A DNA stretch of 64,000 nucleotides from Bog-473 sp963782415 (GTDB lineage Bacteria; Actinomycetota; Acidimicrobiia; Acidimicrobiales; RAAP-2), in contig CAWAJT010000009.1 in assembly GCA_963782415.1 (NCBI GenBank), forward strand, positions 186,001-250,000, read 5' to 3'. Numbering within the stretch: position 1 is the first letter of the stretch; every line of letters starts with the position of its first letter. Positions 7,875 to 17,448 of this stretch are shown here, one piece after another. The notes under the pieces are model-generated. The model did not search any database and was not told the DNA's origin. It saw nothing but the letters and a program-made list of their open reading frames with translations. A program made the position numbers and the translations under genes.

Positions 7875-9605
7875 ATGATGGAAATTGAGGGGCGCGCCGG
7901 AGTCCTCGGGAGACGATACCGGCGACTGGTGCGATTACTCGCTGCGGCGGCAGCAACCGTCGCCGCAGTGGTCTCCTCCACCCCTGCCCTTGCCTCCGCG
8001 GCAGCACCCCCCCCAGCACCGGTGAACTCGGAGCTGCCGTGGCATCCGGCGGTTACCGACGCGAGCGGTGGCCTCCTCGCGTGGTACGAGCCTCAACGAG
8101 GGCTTGGCTACGACGAGGTGCTCCGGCTCGGCTGGTACTTCCTAGAGCATGGGGTCCCTGACGAAGCCGGAACCGATCTCAAGACTTACTTGGTCAACTC
8201 CGTGTTCGACGGGACCACGGGACAGGGGGCCTATTGGCAGAGCAACCCCGCCATGGTGTTCGGCTCGTTCGTCGACTCTGCCCTGGCCTGGTACCCGTAT
8301 TCGGGCGACGAGACCGCCATCAGCATGGTCAGGAGCATGCTTGGTTACCTGCTCGGCCACGGCCTGACGCCGACGAACTGGAGCTGGTCCGGCGTGCCCT
8401 TCCCAACCGGGTGCGAGAACCAGCCCGACTACGGGCGGTGCCTGTCAGACATGCCCAAGAGCTTCTACGGCGGCATAGAGCCAGACAAGGTCGGCGAGGT
8501 CGGGATCGGTTATGCCCTCATGTACGAGGAGACCAGAGACCGCGCGTATCTCCGGGAGGCGATCCGTTGCGCCAACGCTCTGGCTGCACACGTCCGGCCG
8601 GGTGACAACACCCACACGCCATGGGCTTTCCGCGTCGACGGGCGGACGGGTGCCACCCTTGACGGGGAGACGTTCGGCGGGAGCGTGGTGTCCCCTCTTC
8701 GACTCTTCGACGAGCTGATTCGGATCCACCAGGGCAACGTGAGGGCGTACGTGCGGGCAGGCCGAATGGCCTGGGGGTGGCTGGACTCACACCAGCTCAA
8801 CCCGAGCAGCCCCGCGTACGACCTGTGGACGGGCTACTTCGAAGACGTCCCCAAGGACCAGACCGATCTCAACCAGGCTGCACCGACATACACGGCGCTG
8901 TACCTCTTGAACCTGCCGAATCCCGGTGCCGTCGACCCTCAGTGGCGGGCCCAAGTGAGCCACTTGATCGCGTGGGTGAAGCAGCACTTCGGGATCGGCC
9001 CTTTCGACGGAGCATGGGGGATCAACGAACAGGGCCCGGCTGTCGGGAAGTATCTGTGCTGTTCGACGGCGGGGCTCGGTAGCGACACCTCCAGGTGGGC
9101 TGCCGTATCCGCCCTCTACTACGAAAGAACCGGAAACCTCCAAGCGAAGGAAGACGCCTTCCGATCGCTCAACTACGCCACGTACTTCGAGGCTTCCAAC
9201 GGTGAGGTTTCGTGCTGCGGACAGAGTCTGGGTACCTTTCAGTACTGGTTCAGCGACGGGTACTCCGACTATCTCCGCAGCTTCAACTGGACCATTGCCG
9301 CCATTCCTTCTCTCGCTCCCGTGGGCCAGAGCCATTTGTTGGGTTCAACTTCCGTCGTCCAGCGCGTCGCCTACGACCACAATCGCATCACCTACCGCAC
9401 CTTCGACGCTGATGCCACCGAGGTCCTGCGGCTGGCCTTCCGGCCCGGCTCAATCACGGCTGGCGGCATGGCGCTACACGGTGAGGCGTCGCTGGACGGA
9501 GCCGGCTACACGCTCGAGTCGCTGGCCGGCGGAGGGTTCGTGGTACGGATCCACCACGTGAGATCCGGCAACGTGGTCGTCGGCGGCTTGAGCCACGGCG
9601 GATGA
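7875..9605 (+). CDS. Secreted glycosidase-like protein of alpha/alpha-barrel type (function unassigned)
   Basis: About 576 residues from ATG 7875; an in-frame TTG at 7779 would add 32. A signal peptide is clear: Arg-rich start, hydrophobic LVRLLAAAAATVAAVV, then ASTP..ALASAAA cleavage region. The mature part has repeated Trp/Tyr-rich helical stretches (GLGYDEVLRLGWYFLEHG, SKSFYGG-like, EVGIGYALMYEETRDRAYL, AWGWLDSHQ, LYLLNLPN, GAWGINEQGPA) resembling six-hairpin glycosidases and related lyases. A CCS/CCGQS Cys-pair motif occurs twice near residues 395 and 440. No catalytic residues can be named. Probably exported and acts on a polysaccharide; substrate unknown. Confidence 0.7.
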   Translation: MMEIEGRAGVLGRRYRRLVRLLAAAAATVAAVVSSTPALASAAAPPPAPVNSELPWHPAVTDASGGLLAWYEPQRGLGYDEVLRLGWYFLEHGVPDEAGTDLKTYLVNSVFDGTTGQGAYWQSNPAMVFGSFVDSALAWYPYSGDETAISMVRSMLGYLLGHGLTPTNWSWSGVPFPTGCENQPDYGRCLSDMPKSFYGGIEPDKVGEVGIGYALMYEETRDRAYLREAIRCANALAAHVRPGDNTHTPWAFRVDGRTGATLDGETFGGSVVSPLRLFDELIRIHQGNVRAYVRAGRMAWGWLDSHQLNPSSPAYDLWTGYFEDVPKDQTDLNQAAPTYTALYLLNLPNPGAVDPQWRAQVSHLIAWVKQHFGIGPFDGAWGINEQGPAVGKYLCCSTAGLGSDTSRWAAVSALYYERTGNLQAKEDAFRSLNYATYFEASNGEVSCCGQSLGTFQYWFSDGYSDYLRSFNWTIAAIPSLAPVGQSHLLGSTSVVQRVAYDHNRITYRTFDADATEVLRLAFRPGSITAGGMALHGEASLDGAGYTLESLAGGGFVVRIHHVRSGNVVVGGLSHGG

Positions 9606-9987
9606 CGGCGCCCTAGTACCGGTGACGAGGGTCCTCGAGCACTGCCTTGCGCACTGCCGGAGCCGGCGCGCTCGACGTCACGGCCAGCCAGCGCTCCGCC
9701 CCAACAGGGAAATCTGTGCGGGCGTGTGTCCAATGTCCCGAAGTTCGCGCTCGCACATATTGGCGATCTGCGCTTGGATCGGTGACCCATAACGCGCGTG
9801 TCATTGTGCGCTGAGAGCTGTCCCCATGGTACCGGAGGGTGGCACCCAATCCCAGCGAACGGGGATACCCTCTGGACGACTGATCGACGTCGGTTTTGGG
9901 GTGGCTGCAGCCCCCCGGACCGGGTGATCGGAGTGGATCTGAACCGGCGTGGTTAACTGATCAGCCGGACCACCAAGGGAGCAGCGC
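9606..9987. other. Intergenic region before the dioxygenase gene
   Basis: No supported gene. AGGGTGGCACCC...GGGGATACCC at about 9836-9875 resembles 21832-21866, suggesting a small repeated non-coding element. A minus-strand frame ending at 9613 has a fairly protein-like C-terminus (RKAVLEDPRHRY) and could be a gene remnant, but it has no convincing start. Confidence 0.35.
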
Positions 9988-10839
9988 ATGGACATTCGAG
10001 GTCTGGGCTATATCGGTATCAACGCCACAGATATCGAAGAGTGGCGCACGTATGGAGAACTACTGGGCCTGATGGTGGCAGGCGACGACACCGGCCTTCG
10101 GATGCGCAGCGACGAACGACCTTTTCGCGTTCTTGTCCAAGCGAGTGACGGGTCGGATGGACTCGCCTTCGCTGGATGGGAACTACCCGACGCCAAGTCC
10201 CTGGAGTGCGCCGAGGCTGAACTCGCGGCAGCCCGAATCACCACTGAGACGGCGGCGACCGACGAATGCGACCAACGTCACGTTCGTGGACTCATCCGAG
10301 CGACGGATCCAGACGGCTTTGCGCTCGAGCTGTTCTACGGTCCGATCTACGACCACGAGCTCTTCGTCTCGCCGACGAGCGTCAGCGGGTTCGTGACCGG
10401 GGCGCACGGAATGGGACACATCGTGCTCGGCAGCCCGAAACTGGCGGAGTCGGTAGCCTTCTACACCGAAGTTCTCGGCTTTCGCGTCAGCGACTACTGG
10501 CGACCCGGAGACCATGACGTCGTCTTCCTGCACTGCAACCAGCGCCACCACAGCCTCGCCCTTGTCCCTGCCGACGAACCCGCGCTCTACCACTTCATGC
10601 TCGAGGCCCGCAGTCTCGACGACGTCGGCTACACCCTCGACCGTCACCAAGAGGCGAATGTGCCGATCTCGATGAGCCTCGGAAAGCACACCAACGACCA
10701 CATGGTTTCGTTCTACAGCCGCTCTCCATCGGGATTCGACGTCGAGTTCGGTTGCGGCGGGCTGCTCATCGACGAGACCACGTGGACCGTCACCGAAATC
10801 ACCAAGCCGAGCTTCTGGGGACACCGCCGCTCGGATTGA
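9988..10839 (+). CDS. Type I extradiol ring-cleavage dioxygenase (BphC/HsaC-like)
   Basis: A 283-residue, two-domain vicinal-oxygen-chelate enzyme that opens catechols next to the diol with Fe(II) and O2. All expected residues are visible: metal ligands H144 (GMGHIVLG), H202 (YHFMLEA) and E253 (GFDVEFG), catalytic H188 (RHHSLAL) and H238 (NDHMVSFY), and Y243. The N-terminal copy of the fold (about 1-130) lacks these, as usual. ATG start; GGGAGC lies about 10 bases upstream. No other catabolic genes are beside it, so the substrate (biphenyl-diol, steroid catechol or other) cannot be set. Confidence 0.9.
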   Translation: MDIRGLGYIGINATDIEEWRTYGELLGLMVAGDDTGLRMRSDERPFRVLVQASDGSDGLAFAGWELPDAKSLECAEAELAAARITTETAATDECDQRHVRGLIRATDPDGFALELFYGPIYDHELFVSPTSVSGFVTGAHGMGHIVLGSPKLAESVAFYTEVLGFRVSDYWRPGDHDVVFLHCNQRHHSLALVPADEPALYHFMLEARSLDDVGYTLDRHQEANVPISMSLGKHTNDHMVSFYSRSPSGFDVEFGCGGLLIDETTWTVTEITKPSFWGHRRSD

Positions 10840-11062
10840 CGGAGACCGACGCTACTGACCGCAGGATGCCCCCTTGCGCCGGTCGGCGAACCGTTTGCCG
10901 TCCGCAAGCACAAGAACCTGCGTGGTGTGCGCCCTCTCCCGCCGAACGGGGACACTTTGGAGGGCATGACGGACTCGACATTCCAGCCCATCAGCGGGCT
11001 ATGGTCCGGCGTGGCGCGATCCGTTGTGGATTGGCCGAGGAGAACAGCGGAGGTGGTGCCCA

Positions 11063-11338
11063 ATGGCACTTGGTATCTATTTCGTACATGAAGGCTTCAC
11101 GCCGGAGAAGTACACCAGTGCGATTAGGCAGCTGGAGGCCGCTGGTGCGGGCTCGCCTAAGGGACGCACATTCCATTGTGCGCTCGAGACGGATGGCGCA
11201 ATCCAGGTCTTCGACATCTGGGAGTCCCAGGCGGACTTCGATGCCTTCGGGCCGACTCTGATGCCGATCCTCACCGAGCTGGGCGTCGGACTGAAGGAGC
11301 CAATGGTCGCCACCGTTCACAACGTGATCAACGGCTGA
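11063..11338 (+). CDS. Small alpha/beta-barrel (antibiotic-biosynthesis-monooxygenase-like) protein
   Basis: About 91 residues from ATG 11063 (MALGIYFVHEGF). The pattern of a first strand, a helix with KYTSAIRQLEAAG, then TFHCALETDGAIQVFDIWESQADFDAFG is typical of dimeric ferredoxin-like small proteins of the ABM or EthD kind. No catalytic residue is evident. An upstream in-frame start at 11024 is less likely. It follows the extradiol dioxygenase by 223 bp in the same direction. Function unknown. Confidence 0.7.
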   Translation: MALGIYFVHEGFTPEKYTSAIRQLEAAGAGSPKGRTFHCALETDGAIQVFDIWESQADFDAFGPTLMPILTELGVGLKEPMVATVHNVING

Positions 11339-11415
11339 ATCACCGCAAGTGAGTAATCAGGGCGGATTGATTCCATTGATCTCCGCCCCGAGCCAGCGAA
11401 CGGGGGCAGTAGGAC

Positions 11416-11697
11416 CTAAGAAGCAGGAGGGCGCTGCTGCCAGGAGCCCCACGATGCGCCGGGCTCGACTTCGACATAGAAAGCGTTAGCCGGTACGGAT
11501 GCCGGAATGTCTGGCGGCGGAGATGGCTGGTCGATCAGTGAACCCGTGAAAGCACCACCAGTCTCGATTCTGATCTGCCGTCGAGAGTTGTCGATGCTCA
11601 TCATGACCAGAGTGTGCGGAACTCCGTCTACGGCGAGCAGTGGGGGCCCGCTGGCTGTGGTCGGAAGCGCGGCACTGGACTCGTCAAGGTAGGCCAG
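11416..11697 (-). pseudogene. Truncated hypothetical coding remnant
   Basis: On the minus strand a frame reads ...HQLLAYLDESSAALPTTASG, LLAVDGVPHTLVMMSIDNSR, then GGAFTGSLIDQ and ends WQQRPPAS at 11416. It looks coding (regular third-position GC, amphipathic composition), but it meets an in-frame TAG upstream near 11720 and has no natural start before an internal ATG at 11604. I do not recognise the family. Best read as the 3' end of a broken gene. Confidence 0.35.
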
Positions 11698-11845
11698 CAG
11701 TTGATGATGAGAGTACGGGATTGACGAATCCTAATTCCCGGTGGACTGCCCCACCGTCCCGGCGAACAGGATCACCCGAACAGCCTCTCAGGCCCTGTGG
11801 GAATCTGGTGAAGTGGGCGACCACGAAGCGGCGAAACCTGACTAC

Positions 11846-12080
11846 ATGGACGGGCGGAGATGGGAGGATCCTCGTTGGCGGAAGTGGACGGGGGTCGGCC
11901 CTGCGAAGCTCGTTCTTGAAGCGATAAGGCGAGCGGTCGACTTCCGAGATGCCAATGCGCGGGGAGTCCAACTGAGCGTTCGACCCCTGATGCTCGTAGA
12001 GGCACTCAATGCGCTCGGCGAGTCGTTGCAGGTGGCTGGATCTGACATCTGGCACGGATCTGTCCGCTGGAATGACCCCA
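11846..12080 (+). pseudogene. Hypothetical gene cut by the IS110 copy
   Basis: A plus-strand frame (MDGRRWEDPRWRKW, then AIRRAVDFRDANARG and LMLVEALNALGESLQVAGSD) has a protein-like look and stops making sense at about 12080, where the IS110 coding sequence begins in a different frame. The family is not recognised. The insertion probably removed its 3' part. Confidence 0.35.
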
Positions 12081-13040
12081 GGCACCAAGAGCTTCCCGAC
12101 TACGCCGCGGGGCTACGTGGCATTGTTGGATTGGCTCGAGGCCTTCGGGACGATCGGGCTCGTCGGGGTCGAAGGGACAGGCAGCTACGGGGCCGGACTG
12201 ACCCGCCACCTGCACCGCCGGGGGGTCTCGGTGGTCGAAGTGGATCGGCCCAACCGCCAGAAGCGCCGGCGCCAGGGCAAGTCCGACACGCTTGACGCGG
12301 TGTCTGCAGCTCGGGCCGCCCAAGGGGGAGATGCCAACGGATCGGCCAAGACGAGAACCGGAAACGTCGAGGCCATGCGGGTGTTGAGGGTCGCTCGGTC
12401 CTCGGCTCGGCGCAGCCGGACCCAGGCCATCAACCAGATGCGCAGCCTCATGTCGACCGCCCCAGACGAGCTGCGCTCCGAGCTGTGCGATCTCTCTATC
12501 TACAGGGTCCTCGAGCTTGCCAGTGCGTATCGCCATTCAGGCCGGACCGACGTGACGGGGGTGACCAAGCTCACGCTGCGCACGCTGGCACGCCGGGCTC
12601 TCTCCCTCGAAGACGAGGTGAAAGAGATCGACCGGCTCCTCGAGATCCTCGTCGCCCAGACCGCTCCGGAGTTGGTTGCAATCGATGGGGTGGGAACCGA
12701 CGTGGCCTCCGCCCTCCTGGTCGCCGCCGGCGACAACCCCGAGCGACTCAAGAACGAAGCCACCTTCGCCAAGCTCTGTGGTGTGTCCCCCCTCGACGCC
12801 TCGCGCGGCAAGAACGAACGTCACCGCCTCAACCACGGTGGAGACCGTCAGGCCAACTCGGCTCTTTGGCACATCGTGTTCACCCGGATGGTCAACGACC
12901 CGAGAACCAAGCATTACATCGAGCGTCGGATGAAGGACGGGAAGACCGAGAAGGAGGCGATGCGCTGCCTCAAGCGCTACGTGGCGAGGGAGGTGTTCGC
13001 CCAGCTCCCGCGGTCAGAACTCACCCTTGACAATCCATAG
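12075..13040 (+). pseudogene. IS110-family transposase, 5' truncated
   Basis: The frame from about 12080 carries most of an IS110-type (DEDD + transposase_20) recombinase: FPTTPRGYVALLDWLEAFG, GVEGTGSYGAGLTRHL, EVDRPNRQKRRRQGKSDTLD (Asp cluster), then the C-terminal domain with AIDGVGTDVASALLVAAGDN, CGVSPLDASRGKN and KHYIERRMKDGKTEKEAMR. The first ~30 residues, including the first catalytic Asp (usually GVDTH/GIDPH), are absent, so the copy cannot be active alone. It interrupts an unrelated open frame. It differs clearly from the complete copy at 23084, so it belongs to another IS110 subgroup. Confidence 0.85.
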
Positions 13041-13103
13041 GAGCATCGTTTTGGGATAGTCACTCGGCCACCACCAGTCGCCTCTCCCGAACAGATCGGA
13101 AAC

Positions 13104-13361
13104 CTATCCGGAAGAATGACCGATCTTCGGCCCAAGACGCCAAGCCTGGGTCCCGTGGTCCCAGTAGACGGCGTGTCCCAATTGCTCATGAAAGGCCTGC
13201 AGCACGGGCTCAACGATGACGAGACTGCCCTCTTCGTTCCTGTCTGTGAACTCTTCACCGAAACGTTCGGCAATGTCCTTCACCGCCGTCGACTGGTACA
13301 GGAATCCATACACCTCGACCCTGGCCACCATCCAGTCCGCGACACCTTGAGCGGTCGTCAC
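13104..13361 (-). CDS. Small DUF6953-like protein
   Basis: An 85-residue protein. The sequence VADWMVARVEVYGFLYQ, then DIAERFGEEFTDRNEEGSLV and a conserved-looking VYWDHGTQAWRLG end resembles the small actinobacterial DUF6953 family as I remember it. That fold looks like a winged-helix of the kind that reads out Trp-rich C-termini. Cytosolic, function unknown. Lies just after the truncated IS110, transcribed towards it. The upstream 13362-13633 stretch holds nothing I can name except one repeat-like motif at 13521-13540. Confidence 0.6.
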   Translation of the reverse strand: MTTAQGVADWMVARVEVYGFLYQSTAVKDIAERFGEEFTDRNEEGSLVIVEPVLQAFHEQLGHAVYWDHGTQAWRLGPKIGHSSG

Positions 13362-13633
13362 CGCCCGTCATCATGGCACATGGGAAGGCTCTGAATGACG
13401 TACAGGAGGAGCTGAAAGCGTCCGCTGTGCGTTCCATTAACCCGCGGTGCGTGCCGGGGCGGCGACAGTTAGCCGCCCGCAAACCCCGAACGAACCCACA
13501 GCCTTAGGGCACGCATATCCGGCAGCGTTCGGGGACACCGCCGCATTCGGTCACCACCTTTCAGTTTGGCCACAGGCGCGAGCCTGACAACGAAGTGCTG
13601 TCAGCTAGGAAATGTCTTTGACGATCGCTCGGA

Positions 13634-14413
13634 TCAGTGGCGGGGTGCTTTCGCTGTCAGCGCGTTGATCATCGCCTGGGCATACCGGTAGGCGCCGGAC
13701 GAGTAGGTCGAACACCCGCCGATCACACCTGCGTCGTTGCCCGTCTCGGACGGGCAGAAGTGCGTGCCATCGGTCGAGCGGACCACGTTGGAATGCACTC
13801 CGTCAACCATTGGTCCGGTGCACGGCTCGTGCGCCAGGCAAGGAAGGGTGTCGGTGTAGGTGTGCCCGGGGAGTTCTACGGCTGTGCCGGCGTCGACGTA
13901 AGTGACGTGCGCCGGGTCGGCCGCAGCGATCTCCTCGTACTGCTTGTTGAGCTTCTGCCAGTTCGGAACCAACTGCTGGGCCCGGGTTATCGGCGCCCCA
14001 ACCAGAAAGACATGGGCACTGCCAGCGGTGAAGATCTGGATGGCTCTCATCGTGTCGGCCCGGTACTTCTCGTAATACCGGGCGCTGTAAGTCTCGTAAC
14101 CTTCCATGCACGGGGTGAGGTTGTTCCCGCTGAACTCCAACTCGACCGCGTTGGGGTGATACTGCGCCTCAACCTCGGTCATCCTCGTGAGCCAGTCGCA
14201 GATCGCGGTCCCACCGTAGGTGTCGTAGGTGTGCGGCACGTCCCCGGCGTTGTGGGCCAGCTCGTCGTAATAAGGCTGGGCCTCCCAGGACAGGGAGTCA
14301 CCGAAGAGGGCGATCTGTGGCGAGCTGGTGCGAGTCGTCGAGCAGCCACTGAGGAGCAGCGTCAGAGTACCGATGACCACGCCGATCGTCGCTCTCCACG
14401 CTCGGTGCTTCAT
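13634..14413 (-). CDS. SGNH/GDSL-family hydrolase lipoprotein
   Basis: A 259-residue lipoprotein; lipobox LLSGC places the acylated Cys at residue 24. SGNH blocks are visible: block I ALFGDSLSW with nucleophile S40, a Gly around GGTAICDWL, GNN (about residues 94-96) and block V DGTHFCP carrying the catalytic Asp and His. Six or more Cys in the mature part suggest disulfides. Likely an exported esterase or O-acyl hydrolase acting on cell-surface glycans; substrate unknown. Confidence 0.85.
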   Translation of the reverse strand: MKHRAWRATIGVVIGTLTLLLSGCSTTRTSSPQIALFGDSLSWEAQPYYDELAHNAGDVPHTYDTYGGTAICDWLTRMTEVEAQYHPNAVELEFSGNNLTPCMEGYETYSARYYEKYRADTMRAIQIFTAGSAHVFLVGAPITRAQQLVPNWQKLNKQYEEIAAADPAHVTYVDAGTAVELPGHTYTDTLPCLAHEPCTGPMVDGVHSNVVRSTDGTHFCPSETGNDAGVIGGCSTYSSGAYRYAQAMINALTAKAPRH

Positions 14414-14568
14414 GCCTGCTCAGCAGTGTGGCATAGATGCTGCGAGTGCCTGGGGTCCTGGAGGAATACCAAGTGATCCGCGTTGGGCGAAACGTTACAA
14501 AGGGTGCCCCGGTAGTAGTAGCAAGCGAAATGCGGCACCCACAGTGTTACGGCGGACCGTGGCCCTTG

Positions 14569-14789
14569 GCTCGGACGGGACATCGAAACGTCGCTCAAGT
14601 CGGCGCCGACGGTTCGACTCCGGCGCGAAGTACCAGACGACAGTCGCGACCCAGGACAGTGGACTGGTCCTTGCAGCGTTGAGCCATTTCGACTTGTTGG
14701 CTGGGACGCAGTTGAGGAACTGCAGGATACGTCCTATCCAAGGTTGAAAGGGTGGTGGTGCGCCCAGGTCCGGCGATCGGGGACACCCC
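14569..14789 (+). repeat. 221-bp direct repeat, copy 1: 3' fragment of the lipoprotein gene at 17449
   Basis: Nearly identical to 17691-17919. It contains the last ~60 codons of that lipoprotein gene and 42 bp downstream, but lacks 8 bp (CTTACGCA), which puts the fragment out of frame. No start or signal sequence is present, so this copy is a dead duplicate. The surrounding 14414-15029 has no other gene. Confidence 0.85.
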
Positions 14790-14850
14790 TGCAAGCCGTC
14801 GCGTACGGAAGGTTAGTTCACGCCGAAGGATGACCGCTGGTTCCGGGTCT

Positions 14851-14908
14851 GGGCCTGTCCAGACCACCTCGAGGGCTTGACGGGGTTCCGGTAGTTCGGC
14901 GGCTGATA
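14851..14908 (+). repeat. 58-bp diverged repeat, copy 1
   Basis: About 83 percent identical by eye to 16512-16569. On the minus strand both encode SAAELPxPxQxxEVxWTGP, which recalls a stretch of PLD-like nucleases such as DrmC. The frames are too short and broken to call a gene. Confidence 0.5.
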
Positions 14909-15029
14909 CCAGACTCACGCCACCGACCGCTTGGTCATCCCTCACACCATTCTCGAGTAGGCGATGGCCATAACCGCAACCATCGGAGTACCTTCGCCAG
15001 CGTTAGCGGGAGCCTGGGGAGGAATGACT

Positions 15030-16328
15030 ATGCGATCGATGGCCCGGATGCGAAGGGCGGTCCGCTGGACGTTGGCTTTGGTGACGCTCATTGCAATAGC
15101 GGGTGTGTGCAGCTCGGGAGCGGGAGCGTCGTCGAAGAGGACGTCGGGAGCGCCTGGCGCGACCAGTGCCATCCCCGCCTTCTACGTCCCGCCCCGTCCC
15201 CTACCGGTCGCACCACCTGGAACGTTGATTCGCTCGACCCGGGTGATTGGCGTACCGGGCGTGCCGGCTGGAGCCACCGTCTGGCGGATCCTGTTCCATT
15301 CGACCACCATCTACGGAGCCGACCTGGCCGAGTCCGGCTACGTCATCGCACCGGGAGCGCCGCCGCCGGCCACCGGCTACCCGGTCATCGCCTGGGCGCA
15401 CGGCACCACCGGATTCGCAGCCCGCTGTGCGCCATCGCTCTTCACCAACGCTGGTGGAGGCAACGGCCCGTATCTCATTCCTGGGCTGGCCAACTATCTC
15501 CGGGCCGGTTTCGTCGTGACTGCGGCCGACTACCAGGGCTTGGGCGTCGCGCATGGGGTCCATCCCTACCTCCTCGGGGACAGTGAGGGTCGCTCTGTAC
15601 TGGACGCCACACGGGCGAGCAGGCATCTGCCCGGACTCCGGACTTCCGACACCGTGGTTGTCTACGGTCATTCTCAAGGCGGCCACGCCGCGCTGTTCGC
15701 TGGGGAGATGGCGCCCACCTACGCTCCCGATCTCCATGTGGTCGGTGTTGTGGCGGCCGCGCCGGCGACAGGACTCAGCACCCTTATCTCGATCGTCGCT
15801 ACCTCGACCGGCCAGCAGTTCCTCCCATTCAGCATCCCCACGTCGTATGCGTGGTCACAGACCTACAACGACCTGCCGATCACTGATGTCTTCACAGCAA
15901 CTGGTGAACAGTTCGCCAGAGAGGAGGTGACCAAAGGGTGCTTGGATTCGGTCGCCAACGCGATTGGCAGGCGCCATCTGACCCCGGGGCAGGTCTTCCT
16001 GACGAGTTCTGAAACCAACCCGATCGTGATCGCCCACGCCAAGGCCAACGATCCCGGCCGGGTTCGAACCACCGTACCCATGCTGATCCTGCAAGGCACC
16101 AAGGACATGACGGTGCCACCAGGTTTGACCGACGCCTTCGTCAGCGGCACGGCGTGCAAGATCGGTGACACGGTGGAGTACCTCCACGTCATGGGTGCCA
16201 CCCACAACACGGTGGTCTTCGTCGGTACCCCGTCGATCGTTCGCTGGATGCAAGGACGAATATTGGGCAGCAGTCCTGCGTCGACCACCTGCGGCCGGCC
16301 GCACGACCTCAACACCCTCGGCAGATAG
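15030..16328 (+). CDS. Secreted lipase/esterase (LIP-type alpha/beta hydrolase)
   Basis: About 432 residues from ATG 15030, which is preferred because GGGGAGG ends seven bases upstream; in-frame ATGs at 14964 and 15024 exist. A signal peptide (RRAVRWTLALVTLIAIAGVCSSGAGA) precedes the mature enzyme. The alpha/beta-hydrolase nucleophile elbow VVYGHSQGGHA lies near residue 215, the oxyanion strand is VIAWAHGTTGF, the acid is likely in LQGTKDMTVP and the His in MGATHNTVV. This matches the secretory lipase family (PF03583). Flanked on both sides by the repeated fragments at 14569/17691 and 14851/16512. Confidence 0.87.
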   Translation: MRSMARMRRAVRWTLALVTLIAIAGVCSSGAGASSKRTSGAPGATSAIPAFYVPPRPLPVAPPGTLIRSTRVIGVPGVPAGATVWRILFHSTTIYGADLAESGYVIAPGAPPPATGYPVIAWAHGTTGFAARCAPSLFTNAGGGNGPYLIPGLANYLRAGFVVTAADYQGLGVAHGVHPYLLGDSEGRSVLDATRASRHLPGLRTSDTVVVYGHSQGGHAALFAGEMAPTYAPDLHVVGVVAAAPATGLSTLISIVATSTGQQFLPFSIPTSYAWSQTYNDLPITDVFTATGEQFAREEVTKGCLDSVANAIGRRHLTPGQVFLTSSETNPIVIAHAKANDPGRVRTTVPMLILQGTKDMTVPPGLTDAFVSGTACKIGDTVEYLHVMGATHNTVVFVGTPSIVRWMQGRILGSSPASTTCGRPHDLNTLGR

Positions 16329-16511
16329 CGAAGGCCCGGCTACCTCAACGTCACAGATGCTCGTCCACAGCGCCCAAGTCCACGCACCGCCATGAGGCGC
16401 CGGCCTACACGGACCCGCTGCTTCACCCCCAATGGGTGACAAGTGGTTCCGGGTAGTGAGGTGAGCCCCCTGTAATGGTCAACTGGACCATTCATCGGGG
16501 CCCGCTCAGTA

Positions 16512-16569
16512 GGGCCTGTCCAGAGCACCTCGAAGGGTTGACCGGGATTCGGCAGCTCGGCAGCCGATA
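16512..16569 (+). repeat. 58-bp diverged repeat, copy 2
   Basis: Partner of 14851-14908, same orientation, about ten mismatches. It lies just after the lipase gene and before the phytanoyl-CoA dioxygenase remnant. Confidence 0.5.
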
Positions 16570-16599
16570 GCCCCATCCCCGAGCCGGAAGCGTACGGGG

Positions 16600-17365
16600 T
16601 CAGTCCTCGTGAAGGGCACGCCGAACGGGGCTGAACTCCAACAGAGGGTTGAGAAGGGTTTGCTCCCACTGCTCTACATGCCCTGCGACAGCCAGCCGGT
16701 AATAGATGGTTTTGCGTACATGAGTGCCGGTGTTGCCGCCCTTGTTGTGACCCGTGAGGTAGTGCGAGAGCACGAGGTCGCCGCGGCGCCCTCGAACCTC
16801 AAATTCCGGACCCGAGCTCCAGGGGCGGGTCAAGCCGTGTCGAATGCCCGAAGCTCTGTTGGAGCACTCGGGTGCGACGTTCGGCGAAGAGCCGTCCGTG
16901 CTCGAGCTGCGAGCCCGGCCAGATCCAAAGGTTGCCGACGCCAGGAACATTTTGGTCACTGAGGAGGATTCCTGCCAGCAAGGTGAAGGTCCCCGGCGGA
17001 TCCTGATTGGGACCGTGCCCGTCGATGTGGGGTCCCCCGGGGACATGGCTCCACGGTGGGACCGTCGTTGCTACTTGGATGTGGTCGAACGCGTGATCCA
17101 GTTTGAAAGGCGCAACTAACTCGTCGGCGATTTCGAGCGCACCAGATCGCCGCAGAGTGACGTCGCACATTGGGAGCTGAGCGCACGGCGGGAACCAGAG
17201 GTTGGCACCAGCGCCGCCTGACCCCTCGTCCGGTGCGACCGTGGTGAGAAGCTCGTCAATCTCGTCCTCTGCCGCCTGCAGCAAGTCCTCCGACACCACC
17301 TCCGGGACGACCACGTACCCTGATCGCCCAAAGCCTCGTAGATCGTCGTCACCGAGTCGATGCAT
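16600..17365 (-). pseudogene. Phytanoyl-CoA dioxygenase (PhyH) family oxygenase, frameshifted
   Basis: Fe(II)/2-oxoglutarate oxygenase fold. Frame 1 starts at ATG 17365 (HRLGDDDLRGFGRSGYVVVP) and carries the HxD metal motif in GGPHIDGHGPNQDPPG and LAGILLSDQNVPGVGNLWIW. It ends at a premature stop about 16799. Frame 2 continues the family sequence: GRRGDLVLSHYLTGHNKGGN with the distal iron His, and RKTIYYRLAVAGH with the 2-oxoglutarate Arg, to a stop at 16600. One base change near 16840 would restore a protein of about 255 residues. Confidence 0.85.
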
Positions 17366-17448
17366 TGAGCAATTTTTCCACGCCTCGGATATGCCGCCAA
17401 CCCGTCGTACGGGGACGGGCGTCAGAACAAAGGTCTAATCTCCGTGCC

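Noticed and set aside
14598..14635. tRNA T-loop-like GGTTCGACTCCGG
   Set aside because: Inside the lipoprotein coding sequence; there is no acceptor, D or anticodon stem around it.
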